Positions 1-13,500 of a DNA stretch of 64,000 bases are shown piece after piece. A model generated the notes under the pieces. That model ran no database searches. It was not told where the DNA came from and saw only the letters and a program-made list of their open reading frames with translations. Position 1 is the stretch's first letter; each line of letters begins with the position of its first letter. The position numbers and the translations under genes are program-made. The DNA comes from Ascidia mentula (lineage: Eukaryota > Chordata > Ascidiacea > Phlebobranchia > Ascidiidae), in NCBI GenBank assembly GCA_947561715.1, contig OX387200.1, positions 11,410,501 through 11,474,500 of the forward strand, written 5' to 3'.

Positions 1-45
1 CTGCCAAAAAAAAAACAAGTTGCGTTTTGAAATCAACATACATTA

Positions 46-51
46 TTTATT
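46..51 (-). terminator. Poly(A) signal AATAAA of the proteoglycan gene
   Basis: AATAAA lies on the minus strand about 90 nt after the stop codon at 144-142. Nothing else in the short 3' region competes, so the transcript probably ends within the first 45 bases of the window or just outside. Confidence 0.6.
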
Positions 52-141
52 GTGTATTTTATAGTTTGAAGTAACTGCAATTAAATGAACGTACTCGTGC
101 TGAAAATGTTGATTTGTGTCGGTTTAAAATTTAATGATCAA

Positions 142-1558
142 TTAAGGTTCATTGTGTAGTCTACATCGAAATTTCGGTGGTGTCCATTTTCCTTTTTTAC
201 ATTGTAAAATAGCTAAACCAATAACTCTGTATCCATCATTGCAAACGTACAACACATAAGATGGTAAACGGTTTCTTGAATTTACTTGGTTAATCTGAGG
301 GCGACGAAATGTAACTGGATGGGCATTATTAATTTCGGGATAAGGTCCACATCCACCTGGCAAAAGACATTATGTTAAAGGAGATGAATAACTGCCGAAG
401 AATAGCCACCTTATACATGTTTCTAGTGTGTGGCAGTAAAGTAACTTAATTTAAAAATATTGTACTAAAACTTTAAAGCAGCAATAGGCTACACATTTAA
501 ATGGTCACAAACTCCATATCTACAAAAAACTTTCGTTGCGCTCTGAAAAAAGTATTTGATGAATCAAAAAAGTTGAGAACAAATAATAGCTGTGTACCAT
601 GACATGTGAATTTTGGTGAAGTCCAACTTCCATCTGACAAACACGACACAATTGCAGAGCCACTTCTAGTATATCCATCAACACAAGAATAAGACACTAC
701 TTCTTTGGGATGATATGCCAACTTTATGTTCGTGGGCTCCAAATGAGCATTACTCACTTCCGGTGGTTGAGGGCATGTACCTTAACACAACACTAATTGA
801 ACAAACAGCGGTGTGCACGTTAGCTCTACTTATATACACGGAACAAACAGAATAACTAAGAATATGTCAACGAAACCATGAGGTATCCTACCTCGGCACG
901 AAAGTATTGGCGGCTCCCACACCCCACCGGGCAAACAATGTATTGCAAAGACAAAGCCAACTGAATGACCTTTAAGACATCGATATGAAACGGTTTCACC
1001 TGGATTGTAGTTTGCTGGTTGTAATCTGTTTACTAAACGTGCATTATCTATAGATGGTGGTTCTTGGCAGCTTCCTGTAACATATAGTCAACAGTGTTTA
1101 GCCATCAAAGGTAAATATTTGAAACAAAACAACCTACTTTTGCAAATAAATTTGGGCTTTGACCAGCTTCTGTTAATTTTACATCTTACAAACATATGTC
1201 CGGTCTTTTTAAAACCAGGATTGCATGCAAACTTTACAACTGAATACACTGCATAACTTTGTTGAGCATTTGGGACAAGAGCGTTTGGAACATCTGGAGG
1301 TCTAGGGCAGGCTCCTTAAATGAAATGACAATGCCGTAATTTAAAAACATTATTTAATAATATGTTAAGTGTATTTACCAACACAGTAAAATTGAGGTTC
1401 TGAAAATACGCCCATATCAGTGCATGTTAATATTCCACTTCCATTGAAAGCTACATATCCTTTTTTACACCCGTACTGAACAAGTTGTCCCACTCCATAT
1501 GTCCGCCTTTGGCTCAATAACACTGCATTTTGAATTTTGGGAAAAGTTCTGCACCCAA
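142..1558 (-). CDS. Exons 14-18: five CCP/sushi domains and stop
   Basis: One CCP domain per exon: 1558-1379, 1314-1138, 1074-892, 780-598 and 356-142. Each has the four-cysteine pattern with a Gly-Tyr or similar turn after Cys2 and a Trp (or equivalent) before Cys4; examples are YGCKKGY, SCVDGY with SWTSPKFTC, and VCNDGYR with KWTPPKFRC. Internal boundaries are phase 1. The last exon runs through its CCP and stops at TAA (144-142) only five residues after the final Cys. The protein therefore ends in the CCP array with no membrane anchor or GPI signal. Lecticans carry one CCP after the lectin domain; five is unusual and recalls selectins or complement regulators. Confidence 0.88.
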
Positions 1559-4500
1559 CTATAAAAAAGCAACATTTTATCGTTGTTGATGAATCTGTCA
1601 ATTTTTAGACAACTTACTTGGTGGCGCTTTACAAGTAAAACCTAACCTATGGTTACATCCAACATCGTTCCATTTACCCTTTCTGACGTTAATCATGACG
1701 ACGCAGTCATCGCGCCACAAATGATTGGGTTGATTGGGTAACCAGTTGGTATACGTCTAAAAATATTATGTATGGTTCATTCCACAACGTGTATTAGGCC
1801 TACAAGAGAATCTTACGAAAGGACTGCCATCGCTCCACACGAAATTAGATTCTTGTCTTCTGTCGTTTAAGCCAATCCACTGGTACTGGTTTCTCCGAAT
1901 AAGTCTACCATACCAACCTATAATTTTATGCTGACATGTTAAAAGGCGATGTCCAAACGATTGATGGTTATTTATATCTAATATTGTCGGATTCTATTCG
2001 TGTAACACATTATTACTCGATAAAAAGCGGTTTTCTTTGTTGGTGTGAATGCTTGCAACAGAAGCATTAAATTTTTGTTTGCAATAATTTTCAGCGTTTT
2101 TCCAACTTTTTCCTTTGGTTTTAGGTATGATGTAGCAATACCCTTCAAATTTTCGCCATCCTCTCTGGCATGGAATTGTCAAATCTACACACAGATGACT
2201 TTTTGAACAACATTTTGTTTTATAAGTTTTTTAAAAGCCACCAGAATGTTCGGAAGATTTAACTTACCGACTTCACATTGAAATCCTGAAAATCCTTCAG
2301 GGCAAGTACAATGATAGCCAGAGACATGAGATTGGCAATGAGCTTCATTTTTACACGGATTTGAGCGACAGTAATCGATGTCTACGTGCCGAGGAAAAAG
2401 AGGAAATCTTTTACTTGCATTTTAAGTCAGTTAAAGTCACATTGTTTCAGTAAAAACGCTTTTATTAGAAAACAAATTAATAAGTGTATGAAAAACCTTC
2501 GCACGAAAAGCCATCTGCTTGCAGAGTGTGTCCAGGCAAACAAGAACAACCATAGCTCCCAACAGTGTTGTTGCAAATATGATCGCATTTATTTAGACCA
2601 TTACTGAGGCACTCATTGATATCTAAATGTAGGAAATCGTAAAACTTTTGCATATATATTATGTTTGCAAGTGAAACTGTTGCACGCAAAATTACTGATC
2701 AGTAGAATAGATAATAAATGAGTTTTCAATATCCAATTATATTAACGAAGTATGTTATTGCGACATCCTTACTAGTTTCGACACCTACCAATACACAGTC
2801 TTTCATCGTTCCCGAGATAGAACCCAGTTCGGCACACACATTCATACGATCCAAATGTGTTATAACACGAATGGTCACAATAATGATACATGTAAAAGCA
2901 CTCGTCATCATCTAAAAATAAACAAGACTATACACGCACCGGTATAACGTAGGTGGGCGTCGAAGGCTACAATTGCTTTGATCATAGCCATAAACGAATA
3001 AAGAAAATGCGCAACACAAAATATTGCTGTGTCAGAAACGAATCCAAGTTGCCTAGCCACAGCAATTGTTTGTAGTTTGCGCACGAGTTTGAGCTCATTT
3101 TTTAGAATTTACAAGACTGTAGTAGGCACAGATGCTTAAACTAATTACTAGGGCATTTTTTGTTGCTCAAGTAAGTTTTTTGCACAAGGTGTAGGTGCTT
3201 TGAAACGCACAAATATCAGACTATTTTTGTTCCAGGGTGACTAACAAAACAGATATAAAGTCATATTTCATTAATTTGGGAATAAAATATTATTAGGTTG
3301 TTAAAGTTGTAAGATGAATTGGAAAGATTTTGTTCGCCTTCGGGTTGGTAAAATATTCAATTCTTGGTCACAAAAAATAAGTGTTTAACTTGCATTGTGA
3401 CGCAATAGGTAGCTTTGTTTAACTTAAGGGTAGTCACGCTATACCTTACACCAGCCCTGTTTAAAGTGCATATGACACGTAAAAATAAAACATATTAATA
3501 ATCAAACTAAGAGATGTTCATAACTTTAAAACATTTTTGGCGAAAAAAGTAGCTTGATTTTTCTGAGATACAGCTGATCAAAGTCTTCAATTACCTCCCT
3601 TGGATGAAAATATGTATATTCCCTGTTTGCCGCTGCAGTCACGTGTTTAGGCAACCGATTTTGTCCAGATTACGGATCTTGGACGCTACCTGTGTCAGTG
3701 GGTTGACGTAAAGTTACAGCCCCTTCTATCGTATGTAGAATAGTTTTTGTTTGTTTGTTTTCTTGACCACATAAACGCTTCCTTCCAAAGTAGAAAAACT
3801 TCGGTGCATGTACCACCACAAAAAAACGCATTTAAGTTTTGTTGGCAAGAATATAAGCCACGGTTTGCGTAATTAGCGCACACGCATTTTTTGAAGCTTG
3901 AACCTGTTAACCGTAATTTATCAGCGAAAAGTAGAAAATTTTAGACCCAATAACGGTCAGCATTGGTTATGACGTCTCGACGGGACCGCCCCCAGCCGAT
4001 TCTGAAAACTTGCGCCTATGTTGGGGGGTACTGAGTGTGGTGATCGAACGCAACGCTTACACGGGCGCGTGTAATTAATTGTGCCTTTAGCTTTGTACGC
4101 TTCCTTTGGTCTACCAGCGCCCTGTGGTTCCTTAGTTGTTACTGGCGTTTCTCTGTGTGCAGTTTTACTTTTACTTTTCCTTTACAGGTATTATGGTTTA
4201 TCAGTCGAAGTTCAACTTAATTAAAACCTGGATTCCGTTTACTAATAAAACTCCCTCTAAAGGTTTTGACAATTTAATTAAGTTGTTCAAAGTTGATAAA
4301 ACAAAAAAAAATGGAACAGCACATACCCCGACCGAAGGATTTAACTGCTGATCCGAATGCACCCGATGCAGCCAAGGTTTTTTAAATTTTGGCTTCGTAC
4401 TGTTACGGATTACCTTGCCTCATTAGAAGACTTCAAAGCTGAAGGCTTACCGGCAATTAACAAAGCTCGTGTCATACGGAGTTTTCTTTCGCCTGATATT

Positions 4501-7500
4501 TACCCGTATGTGGAGAAAAATGACAGCTACGATTCCATCGCAACTACGTTAAAGGAACTCTATGAGAAAAAGCGAAACAACATCTACTCCAGGTATCTGC
4601 TAGTTAGTAGACAGCAAGCAAACGGCGAAAGTGTGCATGAATATCTTCGTGCTCTTAAGCTCCTTACCAAAGAATGCAAATTTGAAAACGTCAGCGCGGT
4701 GATATATCGTGACGAACTAGTTTGGGATTCTTTTATAAATGGACTTCGGTCTCCTTCCATTCGGCAACGACTTTTAGAGGTCAATGACATCGACCTTCAA
4801 CGCGCCTCCGATTTAGCACATACTCTGGAAAGGACTCACCTACAGTCAAGCTCGATGGCCCCGCATTCTCCCCTTCAGCTGACATCCACTATCAATGAGA
4901 GTGACAGAGATTTCAATTTTATTGCCTCTACTTCCAAATTCAAAGATCCAAAGCTTCCTGTCAGAAAATGTTTCTATTGTGGAGGATCAGTGCACAGCCG
5001 CAATTTCTGTCCTGCTCGGGAAAGCAACTGCCATAAATGCGGCAAACGCGGGCATTATTCTAAAGTTTGTCGTAGCGGCAATCGCGTGACCGCCACTGCT
5101 TCCACGAATGTTGGTGAACAAGCCATTCATTCTCGCTATCTGGTTGTAGCATCGAAGGCAGACAAGTATACAGTGGATTCCACTGGAGCGCCGCATGCTT
5201 GCGAAGGGCCGTCGTTAATTCTTAAATTGAGGGCGTGTTTGCAAAAGCCTTGCTTGACTCTGGAGCGTCAGAAAACTTTATTGATAAATGCTTAGCTGAC
5301 AGACTGAATCCTAATCTTAAAAGTAAAACAGGAGAAGTAACGATGGCTTCGACAAAGCTTCTCCTGAAAACATATGGTCGCGTACGCGTAAACCTCGAAC
5401 TTCTCGGAAGAGTGTACAATAATATTTAAATGGAGGTTATGCAAGATTCCTGTTCTGACGTAATACTTGGACAAAGTTTCTTCGCAATTCACCGTGCTGT
5501 CACATTTCTGTTAAACGGGCCGGAGAAACCACTTATGATTAATTCAAAGCCGAAGTTTGCAGCTCTGATTTCGGCCAAAGTATGGCCCCCTAAGCTTTTC
5601 CAATTTCTTCAGCCAAATTACAAGCCGATTGCATCTCCTTCCCGCTCATACCGCCAGGAAGACATTTTTTTTTGGTGAGAAAATTAAGCGTCTGTTGGAC
5701 GAGGATATCATTGAGCCCGCGCGCTCTCCGTGGAGGTCGCAGGTACTTGTCGTAAAGAACAAGAACAAACGACGGTTGGTTATTGACTACTCCCAGACCG
5801 TAAATCGTTATACTCTACTTGACGCATACCCTCTACCCTAAATCGAGGAAATAGTGCGCAAAGTTTCGCAAGACAAGTTTTACAGTTCTTTGGACCTGCG
5901 CTCCGCTTATCATCAAGTACCTATTTTGGATGAGGAAAAACCTTTCACTGCTTTTGAAGCAATGGGGAAATTGTACCAGTACAAACGTTTGCCGTTTGGT
6001 GTTACGAATGGCGTATCAGCCTTTCAAAAAGTGATGGACGACTTCATTCCAAGAAACAATTTGCAAAAGGTATATGCGTATCTCGACGATCTGACAGTAA
6101 CCGGTGCCACTATAGAGGAGCATGATAAGAACTTGAGAGCTCTCTACGAAGCCGCAAAGTCTGACAATCTGACTTTTAACGAAATAAAGTCTAAGATACG
6201 ACAACAGATTTTAAACTTACTGGCTTATCAAATATCTCATGGTGAACTAAAACCCGACCCCGAACGCTTACGCCCTCTTCTTAATTTGCCACCGCCTAAA
6301 TCGCTCCGTGAGCTAAAGCGGGTGAATTGAATGTTTGCTTATTACTCTAAATGGATCGAAAATTTTTCAACAAAAGCTGGACCCCTGCTAAAGGTCGACG
6401 ATTTTCCGCTCGGGCATGAAGCTCTACAATCATTTGAAACCCTCAAATGTGCTCTAGCGAACGCAAGTCTTCGTAGTATTCGCGAAAACATTCCGTTCGA
6501 AGTAGAAAGCGACGCTTCTGACTATGCCATAGCGGCGATTCTATCACAAGGAGGTCGCCCAGTCGCGTTTATGTCACGTACTTTAAGCAACAGTGAACGA
6601 AATTATCCAAGCATTGAAAAGGAAGCCACGGCGATTATGGAAGCCGTTCGCAAATGGTCACATTTTCTAAAGGGACGAACCTTTACTCTCATAACAGATC
6701 AACGCTCTGTTTCTTTTATGTTTGACAAAAAAACCATGGCAAAATTAAGAATTACAAAATATCGATGTGGCGATTGGAATTAAGTCCGTTTCATTATGAA
6801 ATTCGACACAAACCGGGGATCGAGAATGTTGCGCCTGATGCTTTCTCCCGAATCTGCGCCGCCACGAGTTCGCTAGTGCAGTTGACGAAACTGCATGACT
6901 CTTTGGGACATCCGGGCTTTGCAAGACTTTACCATTTTATACGGTCACGCAATCTACCATATACTGGCGAAGAAACCAAACTTGCGACCAGTCGATGTCG
7001 AACTTGCGCTGAAATAAAACCTCGTTTTTACCGGCCTGCTTCTCGGACGCTGGTTAAAGCCACACACTCTTGGGAACGCTTAGCGATTGATTTCAAAGGA
7101 CCTGTTAAAGGTCCCAAGCCGTATCTACTTGTAATCATTGACGAATTTAGCAGATTTCCGTTTGTTTTTCCGTGTAAGAAGATGTCGTCAGAAACGGTAA
7201 TTGATTGTTTGTCGACACTCTTTTGTCTTTTTGGGTTTCCGCAATATATCCATAGCGACCGGGGGATGTCCTTCATTAGCAAAGATGTTAGGGAATTCTT
7301 AACTGCTCGTTAGATGAACCTACAAGTCCGCAACAGAGATCGAATGATTGCGATGAAGTAGATAATGGCGAAGATTGCATACAAGAGCCAAACGAGGAAC
7401 CTTCCCATCTCGAAGAAACGGCGTCAACGCCGCCTGGTCCCAGGCGTTCTAACCGTGAACGCAAACCTCCGCAGAGGTTCGGAGAGTGGACCACATGACA

Positions 7501-10500
7501 TTGAACTCATTATTTCTCTTGTGTCTTATGTGTCCTATAACCTATAGTTGTAAACAAAAATTAGCGGGGTGATTGTGGTGATCGAACGCAAGGCGTACAC
7601 GGGCGCGTGTAATTAATTGTGCCTTTAGCTTTGTACGCTTCCTTTGGTCTACCAGCGCCCTGTGGTTCCTTAGTTGTTACTGGCGTTTCTCTGTGTGCAG
7701 TTTTACTTTTGCTTTTCCTTTACAGGTATTATAGTTTATCAGTCGAAGTTCAACTTAATTAAAGCCTGGATTCGGTTAATAAAACTCCCTCTAAAGGTTT
7801 TGACACGGAGAAAACGGTGTTTCTAACATGTCCGCTAATGTATTAGAAACACCCCTGGGAAAAGTGGGCAGTAGGGGACAGCTTTTAGTGGTGACTGCTG
7901 TTATGCCCATAATATCATGATGAATTGATATTATGAATGTATCACACAAAATCCCTGACATTTCAGCATTTTTTAACTTCCCCTTTTACCATTTGATTTT
8001 AACAGTAAAATTTCAGGCATGCCAGGGAAAATTGCAACAACCCTATGCAAACCCTACTGCCCTTTATTGTATGTTTTAAGTATGACACTGTATAAAACCT
8101 GTGAATGATATGCAATATGAAAAAGTAAAAAAAAAACACTTATTGTCAATATGTATTCTAAAGGTTCTGTGTACTTAAGTGCACATAAATAATAGCTGTC
8201 ATTCGTAAAGCATGAACTTGTCTCAAATTGTGAACTTTCTTGGCAAGTTTATGCTAACCATAACAAAAACTTTTGGTTTAAAATTTTGAGTAGTAGTTGT
8301 CATCACACGGCTGTATACACTTGTTTCATGTAGATATCTTAGTAATTTCTCAAAGCGAAAGTGTAACCGGGAGACAACTATAGGAGTGTATACCCTCCAC
8401 CCCCAAAAAACAACATCAAGCAACAGAAATAAAGCATGTGCAACCTAGGTATTTTCCTGATCGAATTAGAATATTCGGATTTGGCCGAATAGTAGTTTTT
8501 TTTAATATTTTAACGAATCTTAAAATTGACTTTGAATCTAACATTTGCTTTACTCAATTTTAAGCAATGATACTTGGAATCGCATTGTTGTATATATACA
8601 CAAAAATAGGATTACACGAAGCAAACACTAGCAAATTAAATGCATAAATAACAAGCTCAGAATAAAATTATGTTGCTATGACGAAAATATTTACGACGCA
8701 CATGAAGCGGAATGTAAATTATGACATCTTCGAATATTGAGATTCGGTCACCCAATGTTAGGCCCAACCCAAATCTTTTTAAATTCTATGAAAAACGTCT
8801 GCATTATCCCAAAAACAAAAAAGAAACTGTTGTTTATTTTGTAGAATGTGAAATCGCCTGTAGTTTTTTTTGCTGTAGTTTTGTATATAGCTTAAATACA
8901 CCTTTTTTTTAAATGTTATATGCTGGAATTTATTATTTTAATCCTGGTTAATATAGTTGCCAACTTCAATGTTTCTTAGAGTTTATTTTCCATGTTTTTT
9001 TAATATTTGATGACAATCAAATTTGTTCACCTGCATTAAAAAAATTCTGTGCAACATAACTTGTATCTTTGATTCTGTTGCAAGATTTCTATTAATTATA
9101 AGCACATGCAAAAATAGATTTGAACTCAAGAATACATGAATAAAAAATAGATAATTCAGTGATTTTAAGGTTAATTTTTCACATACCAATTTCACATGTT
9201 TTTCCTAGAAGTCCTGTTGGACAAATGCAGTAATAACTTGCTACTCCATCCATAATACACGTTCCACCATTTGGACAAGCATTCGGAGGACAAAGAGATA
9301 CTGTAAAAGAGCATGCAATAAATCTTTGGTACAACATTTTTTAGTTATAACAGTGCCTTACATATTGGAATGTGTTGTAGAGTGTTTTTCATGTTCGTTG
9401 TTGCAGATGAAATAGGATTATTCGAAAAATCTGTAAAACTCACAGGAATTGAAACATTTTCTTTGTCTTCTTCTGTATTCACAATATGTAGGCTTGTCAG
9501 ATCATGTCTCTGTATATGCTTATCTGTTTTGTTTGTTATTTCTAGGATCTTTATTTCCAAAAGTGTTGTAGAATGGTGGTGCACAGTGTTAGCAAATATT
9601 GGTAGTTGAGTAGAATGTAAAAGGTTTTTAATTGATGCCACATCAATTTCAAGCATTCGGGGAAAAGTTTTCATTATAGATTCCATTGAAACATTAAAAT
9701 AAAAACCAAGATGTGTTTGTATTTTTGTAGAAACATTTGATTCAGAAGAAATAACAACATTTTGACTATATTTTTTTATAATTTTAGTACGTTTTGATGT
9801 TGACTTGTCAGGTTTTACAAATTTTATAGGTGTCAAATTGGTTTGTTTTTTGCCTATTCCATGTATTTTGTTACCGGGAAACGGACTGTAATTAAAAAGT
9901 AAAAATGTGTTAGAGAACAGAGGTACAACTGGAAATGATGTTAATTTTAAGGTATGTGATTTTTTGAAAACATATGTACTGGTAAGGCTTTTTGGAGAAT
10001 ACAAAGTGAGATTCGATTGAGAATGAATAGTCTTTTCTGCCAAAAAAGTTGCCGATGCTGGATTTAGCAAAGCAGTTGAGGTTATTGATAACCAGCTTAT
10101 ATTTTTTAATCCTGTTTTTGTTATGTTGTATGCAACCTCTTCACTTGTTTTTTTTTTGTCAGAAGTTGGATGAAATCTGCTTTCTTCCTTCGTTTTAAAT
10201 TCCTTATTTTGAAGACTTTCAGTTTTAAAAAAAACAGAAATGTTTGGCCCAAATAAACTTGTCACAGATGTATATAAACTTTCCACTTTGTTCGTATTGT
10301 TGTGTAAAAGTTTTGTAATGTTATTCTTCATGAAGGTACTGATGCTAGTTTTATGGAAGAATGAAACTGTAGAATACTTGCTTACAGAATGTCCAAATTT
10401 TAATTTCCAAGTCACATATGGTATGTTTGATAATAATTTTGGTTCTGTCATTTGCATCAACAAAGTTAAACTTCTTACACTACATGTTGTTGTTGGCAAT

Positions 10501-13500
10501 TCTGTTGGTAATTGTAGGTCATAACTTGTTGCAGCGCAACATAATGTTTTTGTTACAGATTGTTTGACTTGATGATCTGCAGAATAAATATCCAAATTAC
10601 TACCACCAGTACTTTTTGAAGTTGAACTGGAAGGGCTAGTTGGAGAAGTTTTTTTAAACTGCGGAGCAGATGACAAAATTTGAGTTACTTTGGCGGGAAA
10701 TTTTGACAAATTAATGTATTTAAAATGAGAAAAATATGTCTTATTATGAAGCCCTGTTGACGTCGTAAATGGTATGTCGGAATGAAATGCAGAAATATTG
10801 ATGAAAGTTAGTCTATGAAAGTCGGTAGCCTGTTCCAAAGAAAATGGTTTTGCATTACTTCTCTGCAGGCTTGTTGTTTTAGTGTATGACATGGCGTCAG
10901 CAAGAAACCTAGCATAGTATGAAGTTGTTAGTACTCTGTACATTGGGATTAAGTATGTAGTCAATGAAATATGGGATTTAGCTGCTCCAATTCTGTTTGA
11001 TACAGCTTGATCAAACACTGTTATCTCCTTTGTCATTTCAACAAACTGTAATGATGAAAATAATTTTGGTGTCTGTTTGATTGAGGTGACTACAGATGAA
11101 GTAGATAATTGAAGGTGGCCATAAACTGTGCTGGGCATAGGTGTTTTATCCCAAGTTTTAAAAAATGGGTAATATTCCATGACCATCTTTTCAATGCTAA
11201 ATAATGGATAAACCGACATAACTTCGGTTGTCATTGGTCTTGTTGTATTAGTGCTAACAAATATGCTGATCATGTCTGTAAAATTCTCACCTAGATATGT
11301 AGTTTCTTTGTGTTTTGAGGAGGTTGTTGTTTTTTCCATTTGTTTAGAAGTGTCCATGGTGCTAATAGGTTTTGTATATTTGTAAAATTGTGAAGCAGAC
11401 AATAAAACAGTTGATAGTAATAGATTAAAGTGTTCTTTGATTATTGGGAAAATGATGTCTGTCCTTCCGATAGATTTTGGAAGCATGTATGCATGTGAAA
11501 CTAAACCTTCATTGCTTAGTAAAGAAACATGTGAAGCACTTGTTGTTAAGCCCAACAAGGAAGAATGTGGCCAAGTCCATGTGGATCGCCAATGTAATGG
11601 CGAGATTTGAAGTTTTGTTGTTTTTGAGCTGAATATAAAACTTGACAGCAGTACTTTACTTTTCGGAGATAACACTATAAATACAGAGTCATGTGTGGTG
11701 ATATCTAAACTTGATATCACTGTGCAACATTTAGATACATCCACGCACATATATGCAGAAGTATCATCAGTGTTCAAGGTTACTGATACATAACCATGTA
11801 CATTTTTAATTACAGTTGAAATAATGCCTCTTTCTGACAAATTCTTTTGAACTCCTAAACTGGATCCTTCAAACCCAGTTTTTTTTGTTTGTGTGTGTGT
11901 ATAATTGGTGTGAAGAAATCTTATTTCAGTTGCTTTGGTTATTGTCTTTAAAACATTCTCAATATTGGGAATTGAGTATGTTGTCAATGTGTAAAAGTGG
12001 TCACCAACAAATTTACTTGCACCAGAAACATCATCTGTGCTATGTACAAAAGTTGAGTTATGTTGTAATGGTTCTTTCTTCTTTGTCAGATCTAAGTTGG
12101 GATGTGATGTTGGCCTGAGGTGTTTTAGTGAAAAGGGAATAGATATTAGTGAAGTTTGCAAAAACATTTCTGGGATAGTTTTAACCTGATATGTTTTAAC
12201 AACTGAATGAACCACTGGATTAATTGTAAGCAACATGATATTTTCAGTTTTTCGTAGCATAATGAGTTTTGTCTTAGAATAATTCAAATAAATGTTGGAA
12301 GTTGCAGAAGATATGGGAACACTAGCTTGTGTTGGTGCAAATGTCACATTAAATGAAGCAATTCCCTGTAGTTTTGTTGCATTGATATGCATGAATTTCT
12401 TAATGATATTAGACACAATCTTGGTTTGGTAGGTAGGTGTTTCTTCAACTTTCAGCGATAATAATGTGGTGATTATTGGGCCACCCTGAATTAGTCTTAC
12501 TAAAGATTTTGTATATACGTAGGACTGTGGAACTGTACTATCAATACTAAAACAACAATGACGAAATGGCGTTGCAATTTTATCCCTATTTACTGTCAAA
12601 TGATCCACATGAATTTCAGTTTTGAGAATGTAAGTGAGAAGATTGGTAATTGTGGCAGACGGGGAATGTGGCCAAACAGATTTGTATCGCCAATTTGAAG
12701 GCAGTGTTTTTGGTTTAAATGTTTGGTAACGGTATATAAAATTTAAATTCAATATTTCTCTCTTATGAGTTGATATCATTAATTTGAGAACCTGTGTAAT
12801 ATGCAATTTTGATGTGGTTATATCAATACCGGATACATCAACAAATGCAGCTGTAGTAGAATATATATCTCTGTTCGATAAACATATTTCTGCATCTGTT
12901 TTTGTTTGTTTATGTGTATAATTGGTGTGAAAAATTCCTGATTTGGTTGCTTTGGTTACCTTTAGAACAATGGGAATTGTATATGTTGAAAATGTATAAA
13001 TGTGGAGGTCAACAAACCCTGAATAAATGTCAGTTTTTGTTGTAATAAACGTAAAATTATTAGCTTTTGTGGTCATGATTGATTTTGTCTTAAAATGATG
13101 CATATGAATATTAGAAGTTGCAACATATTTAATCACTGTAACTTTAGTTGGGGCAAATGTCATATCAAATACAGCCAATTGCAGTAGTTTTGTTGTATTG
13201 ATACCAATTGATTTTTGGAAAGTATCAAACACAACCTTTGTTCGGTATGTGGGTATTGTTTCTTCAAATTCGGTCGATAAGAATGTAATGCTGCCTTTGA
13301 CCATTGGGTCACTCTGTTTTCTTTTTATCATATATTTTGTAAATGTGTGAGACAGTAAAACAGTGGCATCACTACTAAATAAAGATTTATGAAGAAATGT
13401 TGAAAACTCTTCCATTTTCAATTTTGTGTGTACTGCTAAATGATCCACATGAATTTCTGTTTTGAGAATGGAAGGGGGTAGATTGTTAATTGTGACAGAT

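Larger units (their letters stand above)
4036..7805 (+). mobile_element. Gypsy-type LTR retrotransposon, 3.77 kb, degenerate
   Basis: Two LTRs starting TGTGGTGATC and ending TTTTGACA flank a gag-pol region on the plus strand, opposite to the host gene whose intron it occupies. Domain order gag, protease, RT, RNase H, integrase is that of Ty3/Gypsy. Flanks CTGAG and CGGAG may be an imperfect 5 bp target duplication. The LTRs differ at about six sites plus a 4 bp gap, so insertion looks fairly recent. The coding part nonetheless has several stops, frameshifts and a deletion, and the total is shorter than the usual 5 kb or so. It is not autonomous as read. Confidence 0.88.
7806..9186 (-). other. 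Intron 7, part on the 5' side of the Gypsy element
   Basis: No exon is recognised. There is a small hairpin at 7816-7853 right beside the LTR and a MITE-like repeat at about 8460-8760. The rest is AT-rich sequence with homopolymer runs. Confidence 0.45.

Noticed and set aside
3695..3883. Cys-containing minus-strand frame in intron 7, considered as an extra EGF exon
   Set aside because: Cysteine spacing does not fit EGF, CTLD or CCP, and flanking splice sites are poor.
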